A stretch of 64,000 nucleotides of DNA from Polyangiaceae bacterium (GCA_025353725.1 JANXOF010000081.1:62001-126000), one strand, 5' to 3'. Counted from the first letter of the stretch, positions 34,884 through 43,596 are shown. The notes: generated from the sequence alone by a model not told the origin. Made by a program: numbers and translations.

Positions 34884-36343
34884 GAGGGCAGATCCGCGGC
34901 CGACTGCTGGCCGCTTCGTCCCTCCTGGTCGCCGCGTGCACGTACGGCGGCGTTAGGACGTTGGGCTCGTCGGGGCCGGCGACGGTACTCGTTGCCTCCC
35001 TCATACTAGGCGCCTTCGTCGGCCTCATCGTGAGCACGCTTGCGATGCGCGGCTTCGACCAAGCCGTGCGCCCGCTGACAGAGGCGGCGCGTCTCATGTA
35101 CGAGGGCGACCTCACGGTGCGTGCGCGTATCGACGCCGACGAGGACGTCGGAAAGCTCGGCGCCGCGTTCGACAAGCTCGCGGGAAGCCTGTCTCGCTCC
35201 GTCGGAGAGCTTCGCGCAGAACGCGACCTCGTGAGCCATATCCTCGACGGGATGCAAGAGGGGGTCCTCTTGCTCGACGAAGACGGGAAGGTCGCATTGA
35301 TGAACCCCGCGCTGCGCGAAATGCTTCTTTTGCGCGCCGATCAGGTGGGCCACCCACTCCTCGAAGTGGTGAGGCACGCCGAGCTCAAAGAGCTGCTCGA
35401 CCGCGCGCGCACGACACGCACGACGTGTTCGGGCGAAGTCGAACTCGGGGGTCTCAAACCGCGGCGCTTGCTCGTCCGAGGTACGGCTTTTAGTCAGCGC
35501 AAAAGCCTGTCACCAGGGCGCTCGGCGCGAGGCCACGCCGTCACTAGCCAGACGGGGATGCTTGCCGTTTTCTTCGATGTCACCGACATCAGGCGCCTGG
35601 AGTCGCTTCGTCGTGATTTCGTCGCGAACGTCTCGCACGAACTCCGCACTCCCGTCACCGCCATTCTTTCCGCCGCGGAAACGATGAATGTCGCGCTCTC
35701 CAAAGATCCCGAAGGCGCGAGAGTCTTTCTCGCGATGGTCGAACGAAACGCCGCTCGGTTGCAGCGTCTTATCGAAGATCTGCTCGACTTGTCGCGCATC
35801 GAGTCGCGCGAGCTTCGGTTGCGACACGACCGATTTGCGTTCGAGCCGTTCGCCGCACACTTATTAGGCATGTTCCGCGAACGAGCCGACAAGCGGAAGA
35901 TTACCCTTTCGCTCGCGTCGCTCAAAGGCCTTCAGATCGACGCCGACCGCCGTGCGCTCGAACAGGTGCTTACGAACCTCGTCGACAACGCCGTCAAGTA
36001 TTGCCCGGAGGGCTCGACCGTCACGCTTCGCGCAAGCCTCGCAGAAGCCCCTCAGAGCGGGGTACATTTACGCGTCGAAGACGACGGAGCCGGCATCGAG
36101 GAGAAGCATTTCGCGCGACTTTTCGAGCGTTTCTATCGCGTCGACGCCGGGCGCTCCCGCGAAATGGGCGGCACCGGGCTCGGGCTATCCATCGTAAAGC
36201 ACCTTGTCGAAGCCATGGGGGGAGCCATCGAAGTTGCAAGTACCGTGGGCCAAGGCACGACGTTCGACGTCACGCTCCCTCACGCGGGCGCAAAGGTGCC
36301 CGACCGCTCCTCAGGCGACGTGAACCGCGACGGAGCCACGTGA
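34880..36343 (+). CDS. phoR: sensor histidine kinase, PhoR-type
   Basis: A 487-residue membrane kinase. Two N-terminal helices (about 8-28 and 34-55) are followed by a HAMP-like segment (to about 110) and a PAS domain (about 113-235; ILDGMQEGVLLLDEDG). The HisKA box RRDFVANVSHELRTPVT holds the phosphorylated His253. The ATPase domain shows the N box NLVDNAVKY, G1 DDGAGI, F box LFERFYRVD and G2 GGTGLGLSIVKHL. There is almost no periplasmic sensor loop, as in PhoR, which listens through PhoU and the Pst system. GTG start overlaps phoB stop. Confidence 0.88.
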   Translation: MRGQIRGRLLAASSLLVAACTYGGVRTLGSSGPATVLVASLILGAFVGLIVSTLAMRGFDQAVRPLTEAARLMYEGDLTVRARIDADEDVGKLGAAFDKLAGSLSRSVGELRAERDLVSHILDGMQEGVLLLDEDGKVALMNPALREMLLLRADQVGHPLLEVVRHAELKELLDRARTTRTTCSGEVELGGLKPRRLLVRGTAFSQRKSLSPGRSARGHAVTSQTGMLAVFFDVTDIRRLESLRRDFVANVSHELRTPVTAILSAAETMNVALSKDPEGARVFLAMVERNAARLQRLIEDLLDLSRIESRELRLRHDRFAFEPFAAHLLGMFRERADKRKITLSLASLKGLQIDADRRALEQVLTNLVDNAVKYCPEGSTVTLRASLAEAPQSGVHLRVEDDGAGIEEKHFARLFERFYRVDAGRSREMGGTGLGLSIVKHLVEAMGGAIEVASTVGQGTTFDVTLPHAGAKVPDRSSGDVNRDGAT

Positions 36344-36436
36344 GAGCTCGCACGGGCGAGCAACCACTCGCGCGTGGCCATTGTGAGATAGTCTGTGGGT
36401 CGGCGTAAGTCGCCCATCCGTCGAGTGCCCACGAAC

Positions 36437-37225
36437 ATGCCCCGAGTCCACACAGATCAAGCGTACGAAGGCGAGCTCCGGCGTATTCGCGAAATGCTGC
36501 TTACGATGGGGGCTAAAGTCGAAGAGATGCTTAGCCATGCCATGAAAGCGTTGGTCGAGCGCGACAGCGAGCTCGCCGAAAAAACGCTCTACATTGATCG
36601 TCAGATCAATCGCCTCGAGCTGCAAGTCGACAATCTTTGCTTGAGTGTTCTTGCGCGTCGGCAGCCCGTCGCCAGTGATCTCCGGTTCATCACGATGGCG
36701 CTTAAAGTCGTCACGGATCTGGAGCGGATGGGCGACCTCGGCGTTAATATTTGCGAGCGCGTGCTCGAGCTGAATCAAGAGCCGCCGTTGAAGCCGTACA
36801 TCGAAGTGGTCAACATGGCGGAGGTGGCGCAAGAGATGTTGCGCGAAGGCCTCGATGCGTTTGTCGCCGGAGACGCCGACCGCGCCACAGCCATCATTGC
36901 GCGCGACGCCACTGTCGACGCACACTACGCTTCTATCTTCCGCGAACTCCTGACTTATATGATGGAGAACCCGCGAAACATTTACCGAGCGACTCGCGAA
37001 CAATCCATCGCGAAGTACCTCGAACGAATCGCCGACCATGCGACAAACGTGGCGGAGATGGTCGTTTTCATGGTGCACGGTAAAGACATTCGCCACGTCG
37101 GAAAGCTCGAACGGCGACCTTCCGTCCACCCGGCACCTCCCGTAGCGGAGCCGGCGGCCGCTCGAGATAGCGACGCCTCATTGCGCGACCTCGCAGGAGC
37201 CGTTGCGTCAAGGCGAACGACGTAA
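36437..37225 (+). CDS. phoU: phosphate signalling regulator
   Basis: PhoU is a cytoplasmic all-helical protein that represses PhoR signalling when phosphate is plentiful. Two repeats of the three-helix PhoU domain are seen; the metal-binding signatures are in the helices ALKVVTDLERMGDLGVNI and SIAKYLERIADHATNVAEMV, each with the E/D-R-x-G/A-D core. ATG 36437 (MPRVHTDQAYEGELRRI) was preferred to 36395, since the family starts here. A tail of about 45 residues after HGKDIRHVG is unusual and low in complexity. The 3' end overlaps the convergent BrkB gene by 18 bases. Confidence 0.93.
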   Translation: MPRVHTDQAYEGELRRIREMLLTMGAKVEEMLSHAMKALVERDSELAEKTLYIDRQINRLELQVDNLCLSVLARRQPVASDLRFITMALKVVTDLERMGDLGVNICERVLELNQEPPLKPYIEVVNMAEVAQEMLREGLDAFVAGDADRATAIIARDATVDAHYASIFRELLTYMMENPRNIYRATREQSIAKYLERIADHATNVAEMVVFMVHGKDIRHVGKLERRPSVHPAPPVAEPAAARDSDASLRDLAGAVASRRTT

Positions 37226-38056
37226 ACGACTCAGCGCGCGCGCGCGGCGCAGAAGTCGCCACCATTGGTTGACCGCGAGACCGAGGAGCACCGAGAGAAC
37301 GTAGAGATAAGTCAGCGTCATTGTGACGCCAATCGTCGCGAGCCCGGCGAGGTACGCGCTGCCGTCGCCGGCCGTTCGCACCCAGAGACCGTACCCGAAC
37401 CCAAGAAGCGCTTGGAGGACCGTGGCAAATGCCGCGCCGGGGAGAATCGGCCACGACCGTCGGCGTGTAAACGGCAAACCAAGCGAGTAGAGCCCCGCCA
37501 CACTGGCGAAAATGACAAAGGCGCCGCCTACGAGGCGAAATGTCACGCTTAGAAAGGGCGCGAGCGCTGGTGAAATGTCGGGGCCCTGCCCTCGCGCCCA
37601 CGTCACCACGCCCGCAAGGAGCGCCATAGAGCCGCCCCCGAGAGACAAGCTTAGGCAGGCGATAAGCGCCATCAGTCGCTTTCGCAGCCATGAGCGCGGA
37701 GTGTGCGTCATCGTGTCAAACGCTTCAAAAAGAGCGTGAAGTCCGCTGGCTGCGAGCCAAACGAAGACCATGGCGACGAGAGGTCCGAAGGCGCCGTCTT
37801 TCAATGCGGCGACCTTTGATAGCTCCGCCGTGACGAAGTCGCGCATAGCGACAGGAATCCCCGATAGCCATGAACCAACCGCCTCGCGGTAACCGACCAT
37901 GACTTTGGCTGCGATCATGCCCCCGACCGCGGCGAGCGGGAGAAGCGAAAGAAAGAGCCAAAAAGCCACCTCGGCCGCGAGGCCTGCGACACGTCGCCGA
38001 ACAACATAATGTCGCAGCCATCGGGCGCCATGCACGCTAACTGCCAAAAACGTCAT
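37208..38056 (-). CDS. YihY/BrkB family inner-membrane protein
   Basis: A protein of about 282 residues with six predicted membrane helices. The family pattern is visible: RRVAGLAAEVAFWLFLSLLP near the start, FGPLVAMVFVWLAASGLHAL, the loop DTMTHTPRSWLRKRLMALIA, and AFATVLQALLGFGYGLWV then TLTYLYVLSVLLGLAVNQWW at the end. These match the BrkB/YihY family (once called RNase BN by mistake). The function is unknown; envelope or transport roles are assumed. ATG 38056 was preferred to a TTG four codons upstream. It diverges from csbD; a small palindrome CGAGTCA-N10-TGACTCG lies between (38086-38109). Confidence 0.85.
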   Translation of the reverse strand: MTFLAVSVHGARWLRHYVVRRRVAGLAAEVAFWLFLSLLPLAAVGGMIAAKVMVGYREAVGSWLSGIPVAMRDFVTAELSKVAALKDGAFGPLVAMVFVWLAASGLHALFEAFDTMTHTPRSWLRKRLMALIACLSLSLGGGSMALLAGVVTWARGQGPDISPALAPFLSVTFRLVGGAFVIFASVAGLYSLGLPFTRRRSWPILPGAAFATVLQALLGFGYGLWVRTAGDGSAYLAGLATIGVTMTLTYLYVLSVLLGLAVNQWWRLLRRARALSRLRRSP

Positions 38057-38085
38057 GATAGCGAGCAACGCAAGACGAGGACCCG

Positions 38086-38109
38086 CGAGTCACTGAACGC
38101 CATGACTCG
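38086..38109. promoter_or_regulatory. inverted repeat in brkB-csbD divergent region
   Basis: CGAGTCA (38086-38092) and TGACTCG (38103-38109) are perfect inverted arms around a 10-base spacer. It lies upstream of both divergent genes, so a regulator-binding site is possible. Only position and symmetry support this. Confidence 0.3.
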
Positions 38110-38216
38110 TTGACGCATAAGCGTCCGGCGTAGTGGCATGAGCCCTGCACGTCAACTCTGCAGAACGGAACCATACGCGGACTGGTTCAAATCGAAACAC
38201 GACGGAGAACTCGAAA

Positions 38217-38444
38217 ATGAATTGGACTCAAATTGAAGGCCAGTGGCACCAAGTGGCCGGGCAAGTAAAATCTCAGTGGGCGAAACTTACCGACGACGAC
38301 GTAAAAAACGTCGCGGGCAAAAAAGACCAGTTGGTCGGCAAAGTGCAAGAACGATACGGCATCCTAAAAGAAGAAGCAGAAGACCAGGTAAACGGATGGA
38401 TTTCTCGTTTTCTATCCGAGCCTAAAGCAAACAATTCTAAGTAG
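38217..38444 (+). CDS. CsbD family stress-response protein
   Basis: A 75-residue hydrophilic protein: MNWTQIEGQWHQVAGQVKSQ, WAKLTDDDVKNVAGKKDQL and QERYGILKEEAEDQVNGW. This is the CsbD signature (N-W-x-x-I-x-G-x-W-x-x-x-K/Q-G and G-K-x-D-Q-L). Such proteins accumulate under general stress; their mechanism is unknown. It heads a run of four same-direction genes for exported proteins, and the low-GC, AAAA-rich codon choice is a little unlike its neighbours. Confidence 0.92.
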   Translation: MNWTQIEGQWHQVAGQVKSQWAKLTDDDVKNVAGKKDQLVGKVQERYGILKEEAEDQVNGWISRFLSEPKANNSK

Positions 38445-38488
38445 CGCGCTTACCCACGGCATCTACTCAACCCGGGAAAGATTATACC

Positions 38489-39043
38489 ATGCATAAGTCA
38501 CTTATAGGCTTCCTGTCTGCCTCCGCTCTCACCCTCACAGTGGGTGTCGCCGCCGCGGCGGATCCGCCTCTACCCGTCATCACAGATACGCAGATGACGC
38601 CGACGTCGTCCACGTTGGACATGAGTGGCTCTCAGCCTTCCGACCTTCCTGCGCCCGACACAACGTCGTGGGTCAATCGCCCCTTGTTAGTGACGGGTGC
38701 TATCGTGCTTGTCGCCTCGTATGTCCCCGCAGCAAGCGTGGCGTTCACCAGCGACAGACCGGCAGACCAGACAAACCTCTATTATCCCGTCGTCGGTCCG
38801 TGGATGAACCTTGCCGATCGTCAGTGCGGCGATCGGCCATGTGACAACGAAGGACTCACGAAGACGCTGCTCGTGGCCGACGGTATCGCTCAAGGTCTAG
38901 GCGCATTAGCCGTAGTTTCGAGTCTTTTCTTACCTGGGAAGACGACTCGGCATTGGTATCTCATCGGCGACGACAAGACGCACGCGGGACCTACTCGTGT
39001 CGGCGTAGCGGGCTACGGATTTGGCGCGAGTGGAACATTTTAG
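38489..39043 (+). CDS. exported membrane-associated protein of unknown function
   Basis: A 184-residue protein with a signal peptide (IGFLSASALTLTVGVAAAADP, likely cut after AAA), a short threonine/serine/proline-rich stretch, then two hydrophobic segments (PLLVTGAIVLVASYVPAAS and LVADGIAQGLGALAVVSSLF) separated by a loop with the pair RQCGDRPCDNEG, which may form a disulfide. The end VGVAGYGFGASGTF is typical of small outer-surface myxobacterial proteins. I recognise no named family. It sits between csbD and the two DUF4398-like lipoproteins, with 11 bases to the next gene. Confidence 0.65.
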   Translation: MHKSLIGFLSASALTLTVGVAAAADPPLPVITDTQMTPTSSTLDMSGSQPSDLPAPDTTSWVNRPLLVTGAIVLVASYVPAASVAFTSDRPADQTNLYYPVVGPWMNLADRQCGDRPCDNEGLTKTLLVADGIAQGLGALAVVSSLFLPGKTTRHWYLIGDDKTHAGPTRVGVAGYGFGASGTF

Positions 39044-39054
39044 AGGAGACGCAC

Positions 39055-39429
39055 ATGAACCTAATCTTAGCCCTGACTTCGGTTTCCCTAATTGCAATGA
39101 CCACCGCTTGCGGGGCGAGTTACCCCGTACCTACGCAGCGTATGGCTGACGCCCAGTCGGCTCAGCGCAGCGCAAAAGAATTAGGAGCAGAAAAGGAACC
39201 CGACGCGCAGTTGCATCTCAAACTTGCGGAGGAGCAGATCGCAAAAGCGAATACTATTCTCAAGGACGAAGACAACAGACGCGCTGACTTCATGCTCATC
39301 CGCGCCAAGGCCGACGCAGAACTCGCTCTTGCTATTGCCCATGAGCAAGTGAGCAAGGGCGAGGCTAAAAAAGCAATCGAAATGGCGAATACGCAATCTG
39401 ACACGAACGTAAATCAAGGAGCACGGTGA
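39055..39429 (+). CDS. DUF4398-like helical lipoprotein
   Basis: A 124-residue predicted lipoprotein: the signal NLILALTSVSLIAMTTACG ends in a lipobox (TTAC), followed by two long helices (QRMADAQSAQRSAKELGAEK and DAQLHLKLAEEQIAKANTIL). This is the DUF4398 pattern, a periplasmic helical hairpin that commonly precedes OmpA-type domains. ATG 39055 has AGAGGAGA upstream. The stop is immediately followed by the next gene (GTGATG), so the two are coupled. Likely role: envelope scaffold or partner of the OmpA-type protein. Confidence 0.78.
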   Translation: MNLILALTSVSLIAMTTACGASYPVPTQRMADAQSAQRSAKELGAEKEPDAQLHLKLAEEQIAKANTILKDEDNRRADFMLIRAKADAELALAIAHEQVSKGEAKKAIEMANTQSDTNVNQGAR

Positions 39430-40289
39430 TGAAAGCCTCTCGAATCTTTGGCCTTCTAGTGTTGTTCACCGCGGCCTGCGGAGCGGCAGTGCCGCAGGAG
39501 TTGGTCAGCGCACGCACGGCGTACGAGCGGGCGAGTCACGGACCTGCGGCGCAGCTCAATCCGGCGGGCTTGCACTCCGCGAAGCAAACGCTTGATGTCG
39601 CCGAGCATTCGTTTTCGGAGGAGGGCGATTCGCAGGAGACGAAAGATTTAGCCTACACCGCCGAACGCCGTGCGCAGACGGCAGAAGTGCGCGCAAGCGA
39701 TCTCCAGTCGGTCAAGCTCAAGGAACAGACGATGGCTCAAATGCATTCGTCGCAGGCCTCCCAGGTGCAGCTCACTTCAGCAGAGCTTGGGCGCGCAAAG
39801 GCGCAACTCCAAAACCAAGCCCAGGAGCTTCAAACGGAGCGCGAGAGGCGCGATGAAGCCGAGAAGCGCGCCGCATCCGCGGGTGCGGCGCTCGCGGGTC
39901 TCGCGACGGTCAAACAAGAACCGCGTGGGATGGTGATCACGCTGTCGGGAGGCGTCCTTTTTGCCTCGAACAAGTCGGACCTCTTGCCAGCAGCGCACCG
40001 CAAACTCGATGAAGTTGCGAATGCGCTGACGAAGCAAAGTCCGGAGTCTAAAATCGTCGTGGAAGGCCACGCAGACTCTATGGGCGCTGCCGCCTACAAT
40101 CAGGAGCTCTCGCAACGACGTGCAGAATCAGTGCGACAATACCTTGTATCCCGCGGCTTATCGGGAGATCGTGTCGTCGCCGAAGGCTTTGGGGTCACGC
40201 GCCCGATCGCTGACAATGCCTCGCCCGAAGGTCGAGCGAACAATAGGCGCGTGGAGATCGTCGTGCAGCCTAGCATCACGAATCCGTAG
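39429..40289 (+). CDS. OmpA family lipoprotein (DUF4398-like plus peptidoglycan-binding domain)
   Basis: A 286-residue lipoprotein (signal ASRIFGLLVLFTAACGAA). The first half is helical and DUF4398-like (ELVSARTAYERASHG, LHSAKQTLDVAEHSF), then a coiled coil with many Gln/Glu (about 100-165). The C-terminal OmpA domain binds peptidoglycan: VLFASNKSDLLPAAHRKLDE, IVVEGHADSMGAAAYNQELS, QRRAESVRQYLV and GRANNRRVEIVV. The binding signature NxxLSxxRAxxVxxxL is present as NQELSQRRAESVRQYL. It starts at ATG 39429 (or GTG 39426) and tethers the outer envelope to the cell wall. Confidence 0.9.
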   Translation: MKASRIFGLLVLFTAACGAAVPQELVSARTAYERASHGPAAQLNPAGLHSAKQTLDVAEHSFSEEGDSQETKDLAYTAERRAQTAEVRASDLQSVKLKEQTMAQMHSSQASQVQLTSAELGRAKAQLQNQAQELQTERERRDEAEKRAASAGAALAGLATVKQEPRGMVITLSGGVLFASNKSDLLPAAHRKLDEVANALTKQSPESKIVVEGHADSMGAAAYNQELSQRRAESVRQYLVSRGLSGDRVVAEGFGVTRPIADNASPEGRANNRRVEIVVQPSITNP

Positions 40290-40309
40290 ACGTCGGCGTG
40301 ACCGCGGCG

Positions 40310-41809
40310 TTAGCGGCTGGGGTCGCCGGCCAAAGCATGAGCCTCGATATGAGTGCGAATCGCGGTGAGTGGCGGCGTGCGCTTGGCCTTGAGGTCAAGG
40401 GCGTCCGCCGCAGCGTGTAATGCCTGAATTTGTTCCTCGACGCGCTCGGGAGCAGTTCCACCTGCGCTCTTTTTCGCGCGAACGGCGACCTTCGGATCGA
40501 GCACGTCGAGGACACCCTGATCAAAAGCGGCGTGCACGATGGCCGCGTCAATCAGCGTGACTGACGCCAAATCTACGCCCTTCTGACGGGCTAAGTGGAC
40601 AAGTTCGCCGGTCGCTTTGTATGCCTCTCTGAACGGTATGCCCTTTCGCACGAGTGCCTCGGCGACGTCTGTGGCCTGCGTCGAGCCATCGGCCACGGCC
40701 CGCAAGCCGCGTTCGCGGTCAAACGTAAGGTGGGGCAACGCGGCGCGAACGGCGCGCACCGCCCCGCGCACGAGCGGGCCAGTGTCGAGGCTGGGCTGCC
40801 TGTCGTCTTGAAGATCGCGTGCGTAGCCGGAAGGCAGACCTTTGACGAGCGTAAGCATGTGAGACACGTGGCCAATGCCTCGTGCCGTCTTCCCGCGTAC
40901 GAGCTCGAACACATCCGGGTTCTTCTTTTGCGGCATCATGCTCGACCCCGCCGCGATGGCATCGCCGATCAGCAAAAATCCGAATTCACTTGTCGTAAAG
41001 TCGATTACGTCGGTAGCGAGCCGACTCAACGCAAGCAGCACGCGTGCGCCTCCCCACGTCCAATCGAGGGTAAAATCGCGGTCTCCAATCGTATCGAGCG
41101 CATTCAACGTCATGCCATTGAACTGTAGTAGCCCGCTCACAAGAGAGCGGTCGATAGGCAACGATGTTCCTGAACACGCTCCGCATCCAAGCGGCGAAAC
41201 GTCGGCTCGCTCGATGGCGACAGCTACGCAATCGGCGGCGCGAAGGAGCTGCGTCCCCCATGCGACCATCAGAAAGGCAGCGGTGATAGGCTGCGCACGC
41301 TGCCGATGGGTGTAGGCGGGCAACACGACGTCGCACTCGACCGTCGCCCGTTCGGCGAGTTCAGCCACCAGACGGGCGACCTCTTCCAGCGTACGCGCGG
41401 CCTGATCGCGAACATGCAATCGCAACGCGGTTGCGACTTGGTCGTTTCGTGAACGCGCGGCGTGGAGGCGCTGACCGACTTGCCCCAAGTCACGCGTGAG
41501 GCGCGACTCGATCGCCATGTGCACATCCTCTTCGCCGTCTGCGAGGAGAAGAGTGCCTGCGGTAGCCTCGTCGAACATCGCGAAGAGCGCGCCTCGCAAT
41601 CTCTCAGCGTCGACTTTGGAGAGCAGGTTTACGGCCCGAAGCATCGTCACGTGCGCGGCACTGCCGAGCAAGTCCTCGCGCACGAGGGATCGGTCGTGTT
41701 CGAGCGACGTTGTCCACGCGAGCAATTCGGGAAGCATCTCGGCGCGACCGGTAGCGTCTGTCCGAGCGACGCTTCCTCCGGCACGACGTTCAGGCTGTAG
41801 CGGCACCAT
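40310..41809 (-). CDS. argH: argininosuccinate lyase
   Basis: ArgH splits argininosuccinate into arginine and fumarate. At 499 residues it is longer than the usual ~460. Diagnostic segments are HAARSRNDQVATALRL, YTHRQRAQPITAAF with the catalytic histidine, DFTLDWTWGGARVLLALSR, the signature loop GSSMMPQKKNPDVFELVRGK, and SGYARDLQDDRQP. The usual N-terminal WGGRF motif is absent; instead a poorly conserved 27-residue stretch precedes LPELLAWTTSLEHDRSL. The insertion and variant start may mark a subfamily. ATG 41809 has GAGGGG seven bases upstream. Confidence 0.93.
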   Translation of the reverse strand: MVPLQPERRAGGSVARTDATGRAEMLPELLAWTTSLEHDRSLVREDLLGSAAHVTMLRAVNLLSKVDAERLRGALFAMFDEATAGTLLLADGEEDVHMAIESRLTRDLGQVGQRLHAARSRNDQVATALRLHVRDQAARTLEEVARLVAELAERATVECDVVLPAYTHRQRAQPITAAFLMVAWGTQLLRAADCVAVAIERADVSPLGCGACSGTSLPIDRSLVSGLLQFNGMTLNALDTIGDRDFTLDWTWGGARVLLALSRLATDVIDFTTSEFGFLLIGDAIAAGSSMMPQKKNPDVFELVRGKTARGIGHVSHMLTLVKGLPSGYARDLQDDRQPSLDTGPLVRGAVRAVRAALPHLTFDRERGLRAVADGSTQATDVAEALVRKGIPFREAYKATGELVHLARQKGVDLASVTLIDAAIVHAAFDQGVLDVLDPKVAVRAKKSAGGTAPERVEEQIQALHAAADALDLKAKRTPPLTAIRTHIEAHALAGDPSR

Positions 41810-41874
41810 CACTTACCCCTCTGCGCGTTGAGCGAAATTTACGAGAACCGAACGCGTAGACCCGCCGTCGGCGT

Positions 41875-42081
41875 TCAGTGTCCCCTTGGTGCGGCTCGTA
41901 ACGGAGCAGCGTCTCTCGCCCCACTCGCAGGACGTTGCCCCAGCCCAGGCTTCATCTCGGTCGCCGGAGCGCGCAGCGCCCACAGCAGACCGACACCGAG
42001 GAACAGAAGTGCCCCGACTGCCGGCAGCCACATCGGAGTAGCGGGCTCGGAGGGCTCGTGCTTGTCATTTGTCGCGCTCAT
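41875..42081 (-). CDS. small single-pass membrane protein
   Basis: A 68-residue protein: a charged N-terminus (MSATNDKHEPSEPATP), one membrane helix (MWLPAVGALLFLGVGLLWAL) and a basic, proline-rich tail. The ATG at 42081 is preceded by GGAAGGG, a good ribosome-binding site, and the composition is unlike a shadow frame. It lies 65 bases upstream of argH in the same direction. Function unknown; no family recognised. Confidence 0.5.
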   Translation of the reverse strand: MSATNDKHEPSEPATPMWLPAVGALLFLGVGLLWALRAPATEMKPGLGQRPASGARDAAPLRAAPRGH

Positions 42082-42315
42082 GGCTCACCCTTCCAGATGT
42101 TTCCCACCGTTCGGAACGTCGTGTCAAGGCGCGTCCTTGACTCGACCCCTTATGGAAACGGAGTGGGCGACAAATCGGAGATCGCTTGAGCGACTCCTTC
42201 GAAGCGGTGGATCAACGGACCGCTCGCATTGACTCGATCGCGTCGCAATTAGGCTACAAACGAAGCACTTCGTCGACGGCAGGTCGAAGGCCCGAGAGTT
42301 GCCAGAGGTAGGGCC

Positions 42316-43596
42316 ATGGCGCACCACCAACTTCTTTCGACGACCTTGCTTACACTCGCACTCGGTAGCTGTGCGCTAGCCTGCGCCACATTGCCGCCCG
42401 AAGAACGCACCGATGACAGGGCGGACAACAATGCCGTGGGGCGGCTGGAAGACCCCGAACGCCTCGGCGCGACGCTTGGCGGTCCTTTTTCCTGGAAGCT
42501 TGCCGCCAACATCGACGCCCAGGACGTCGGACGAACATTCGGAGTCGAAGACAGTCAGATCCCGTACCCGGACACGTACTGGCCAATGGAACGAGACGGA
42601 ATCAATGATCGCTGGAACGGAGTCGCTTCGCCACTCGAAAAATACATGACTTTAACAGACCCCGCCAACCTGCGAAACGCACTCAGCTGGAACAGTCTCA
42701 ACGCCGGCAAATCCGTTAATGGCATACAGTATTGGAACGGATTCTGTGACGGCTGGTCAGCTGCGGCGATCGCAGAATCGCCCATTAAGCACGCAATTTT
42801 TGCTCAGGTGAGTGAAAATGTCGCAACAAAGTGTAGCGCGCGCGACGAAGGAAAGGATGGGTGCGTGAAGTTCGAGATAGGCGACCTAAATGCTCTCATG
42901 GCAATCATGTACTCCTCCGTACCAAAACGAATGACCGGGTCTGGATGCAATACGGATCCCAACTTGGTCCAGCGTGATGGGAATGGTCGAGTTTTGCCCG
43001 AGCGCGAGGGGGCGGGATGCAAAGGCCTGAACCCCGGTGCCCTCCTTGTGATTCTTAGTCATCGAATGAAAAGAGACAAAAAAGCTATCGTCATCAACAA
43101 CCAGGGCTTCGACGAGGAGACCGGCCAGTGGCGCACAAACGAGATTTGGAACCAGCCCGCTTACCGCTATACAGTCAATCGCTTCGAACCCGTCTCATCT
43201 AAGGAGGCGGCAAATCTCACGATCACGGGTGAACGCACGGGGAGCGAGACAACCTATCGCTGGAACAACGCGGCAAAGGCTTTTGCGTATGTCGACTTCA
43301 CCGTACACTGGGTAGGCGAGACGGAAAAAGCGAATATAAATTTTGTATCTGGAAAGACACAGAGCGAAGAGACTCGAATGACCGCGGTCATTGAGCTTAA
43401 CCAGGAAGCGACATCGCCAAACTCGACGATCCTCGGTGGCGAGCTTACGGAGGATCGAGGCGCGGGAACGCATCGCCTCAAAAACCATCCTTATGTTTGG
43501 CTCCCTTCAGCCCCCCCTCAAGACGGACCTACAAAATTCAACCAATTTGTGAAGCCGTCCATCGTACGACAGCTCCTGAAGTTTGGTCGCGAGTAG
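42316..43596 (+). CDS. secreted lipoprotein resembling transglutaminase-elicitor proteins
   Basis: A 426-residue exported protein with signal LLSTTLLTLALGSCALAC, probably a lipoprotein. The mature region contains YPDTYWPMERDGINDRW, YWNGFCDGWSAAAIAESP, GDLNALMAIMYSS, LNPGALLVILSHRM and TNEIWNQPAYRYTVNRFE. The GFCDGW cysteine (Cys144) and the NPGA and EIWNQP motifs resemble the transglutaminase-elicitor family (PF16683-type), known from oomycete elicitors and some bacteria. The histidine expected after NPGxx seems replaced by leucine, so activity is uncertain. GC content looks lower than in the neighbours (many AAA, TTT, ATA codons), suggesting transfer. The gene is alone and followed by a long hairpin. 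Confidence 0.62.
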   Translation: MAHHQLLSTTLLTLALGSCALACATLPPEERTDDRADNNAVGRLEDPERLGATLGGPFSWKLAANIDAQDVGRTFGVEDSQIPYPDTYWPMERDGINDRWNGVASPLEKYMTLTDPANLRNALSWNSLNAGKSVNGIQYWNGFCDGWSAAAIAESPIKHAIFAQVSENVATKCSARDEGKDGCVKFEIGDLNALMAIMYSSVPKRMTGSGCNTDPNLVQRDGNGRVLPEREGAGCKGLNPGALLVILSHRMKRDKKAIVINNQGFDEETGQWRTNEIWNQPAYRYTVNRFEPVSSKEAANLTITGERTGSETTYRWNNAAKAFAYVDFTVHWVGETEKANINFVSGKTQSEETRMTAVIELNQEATSPNSTILGGELTEDRGAGTHRLKNHPYVWLPSAPPQDGPTKFNQFVKPSIVRQLLKFGRE

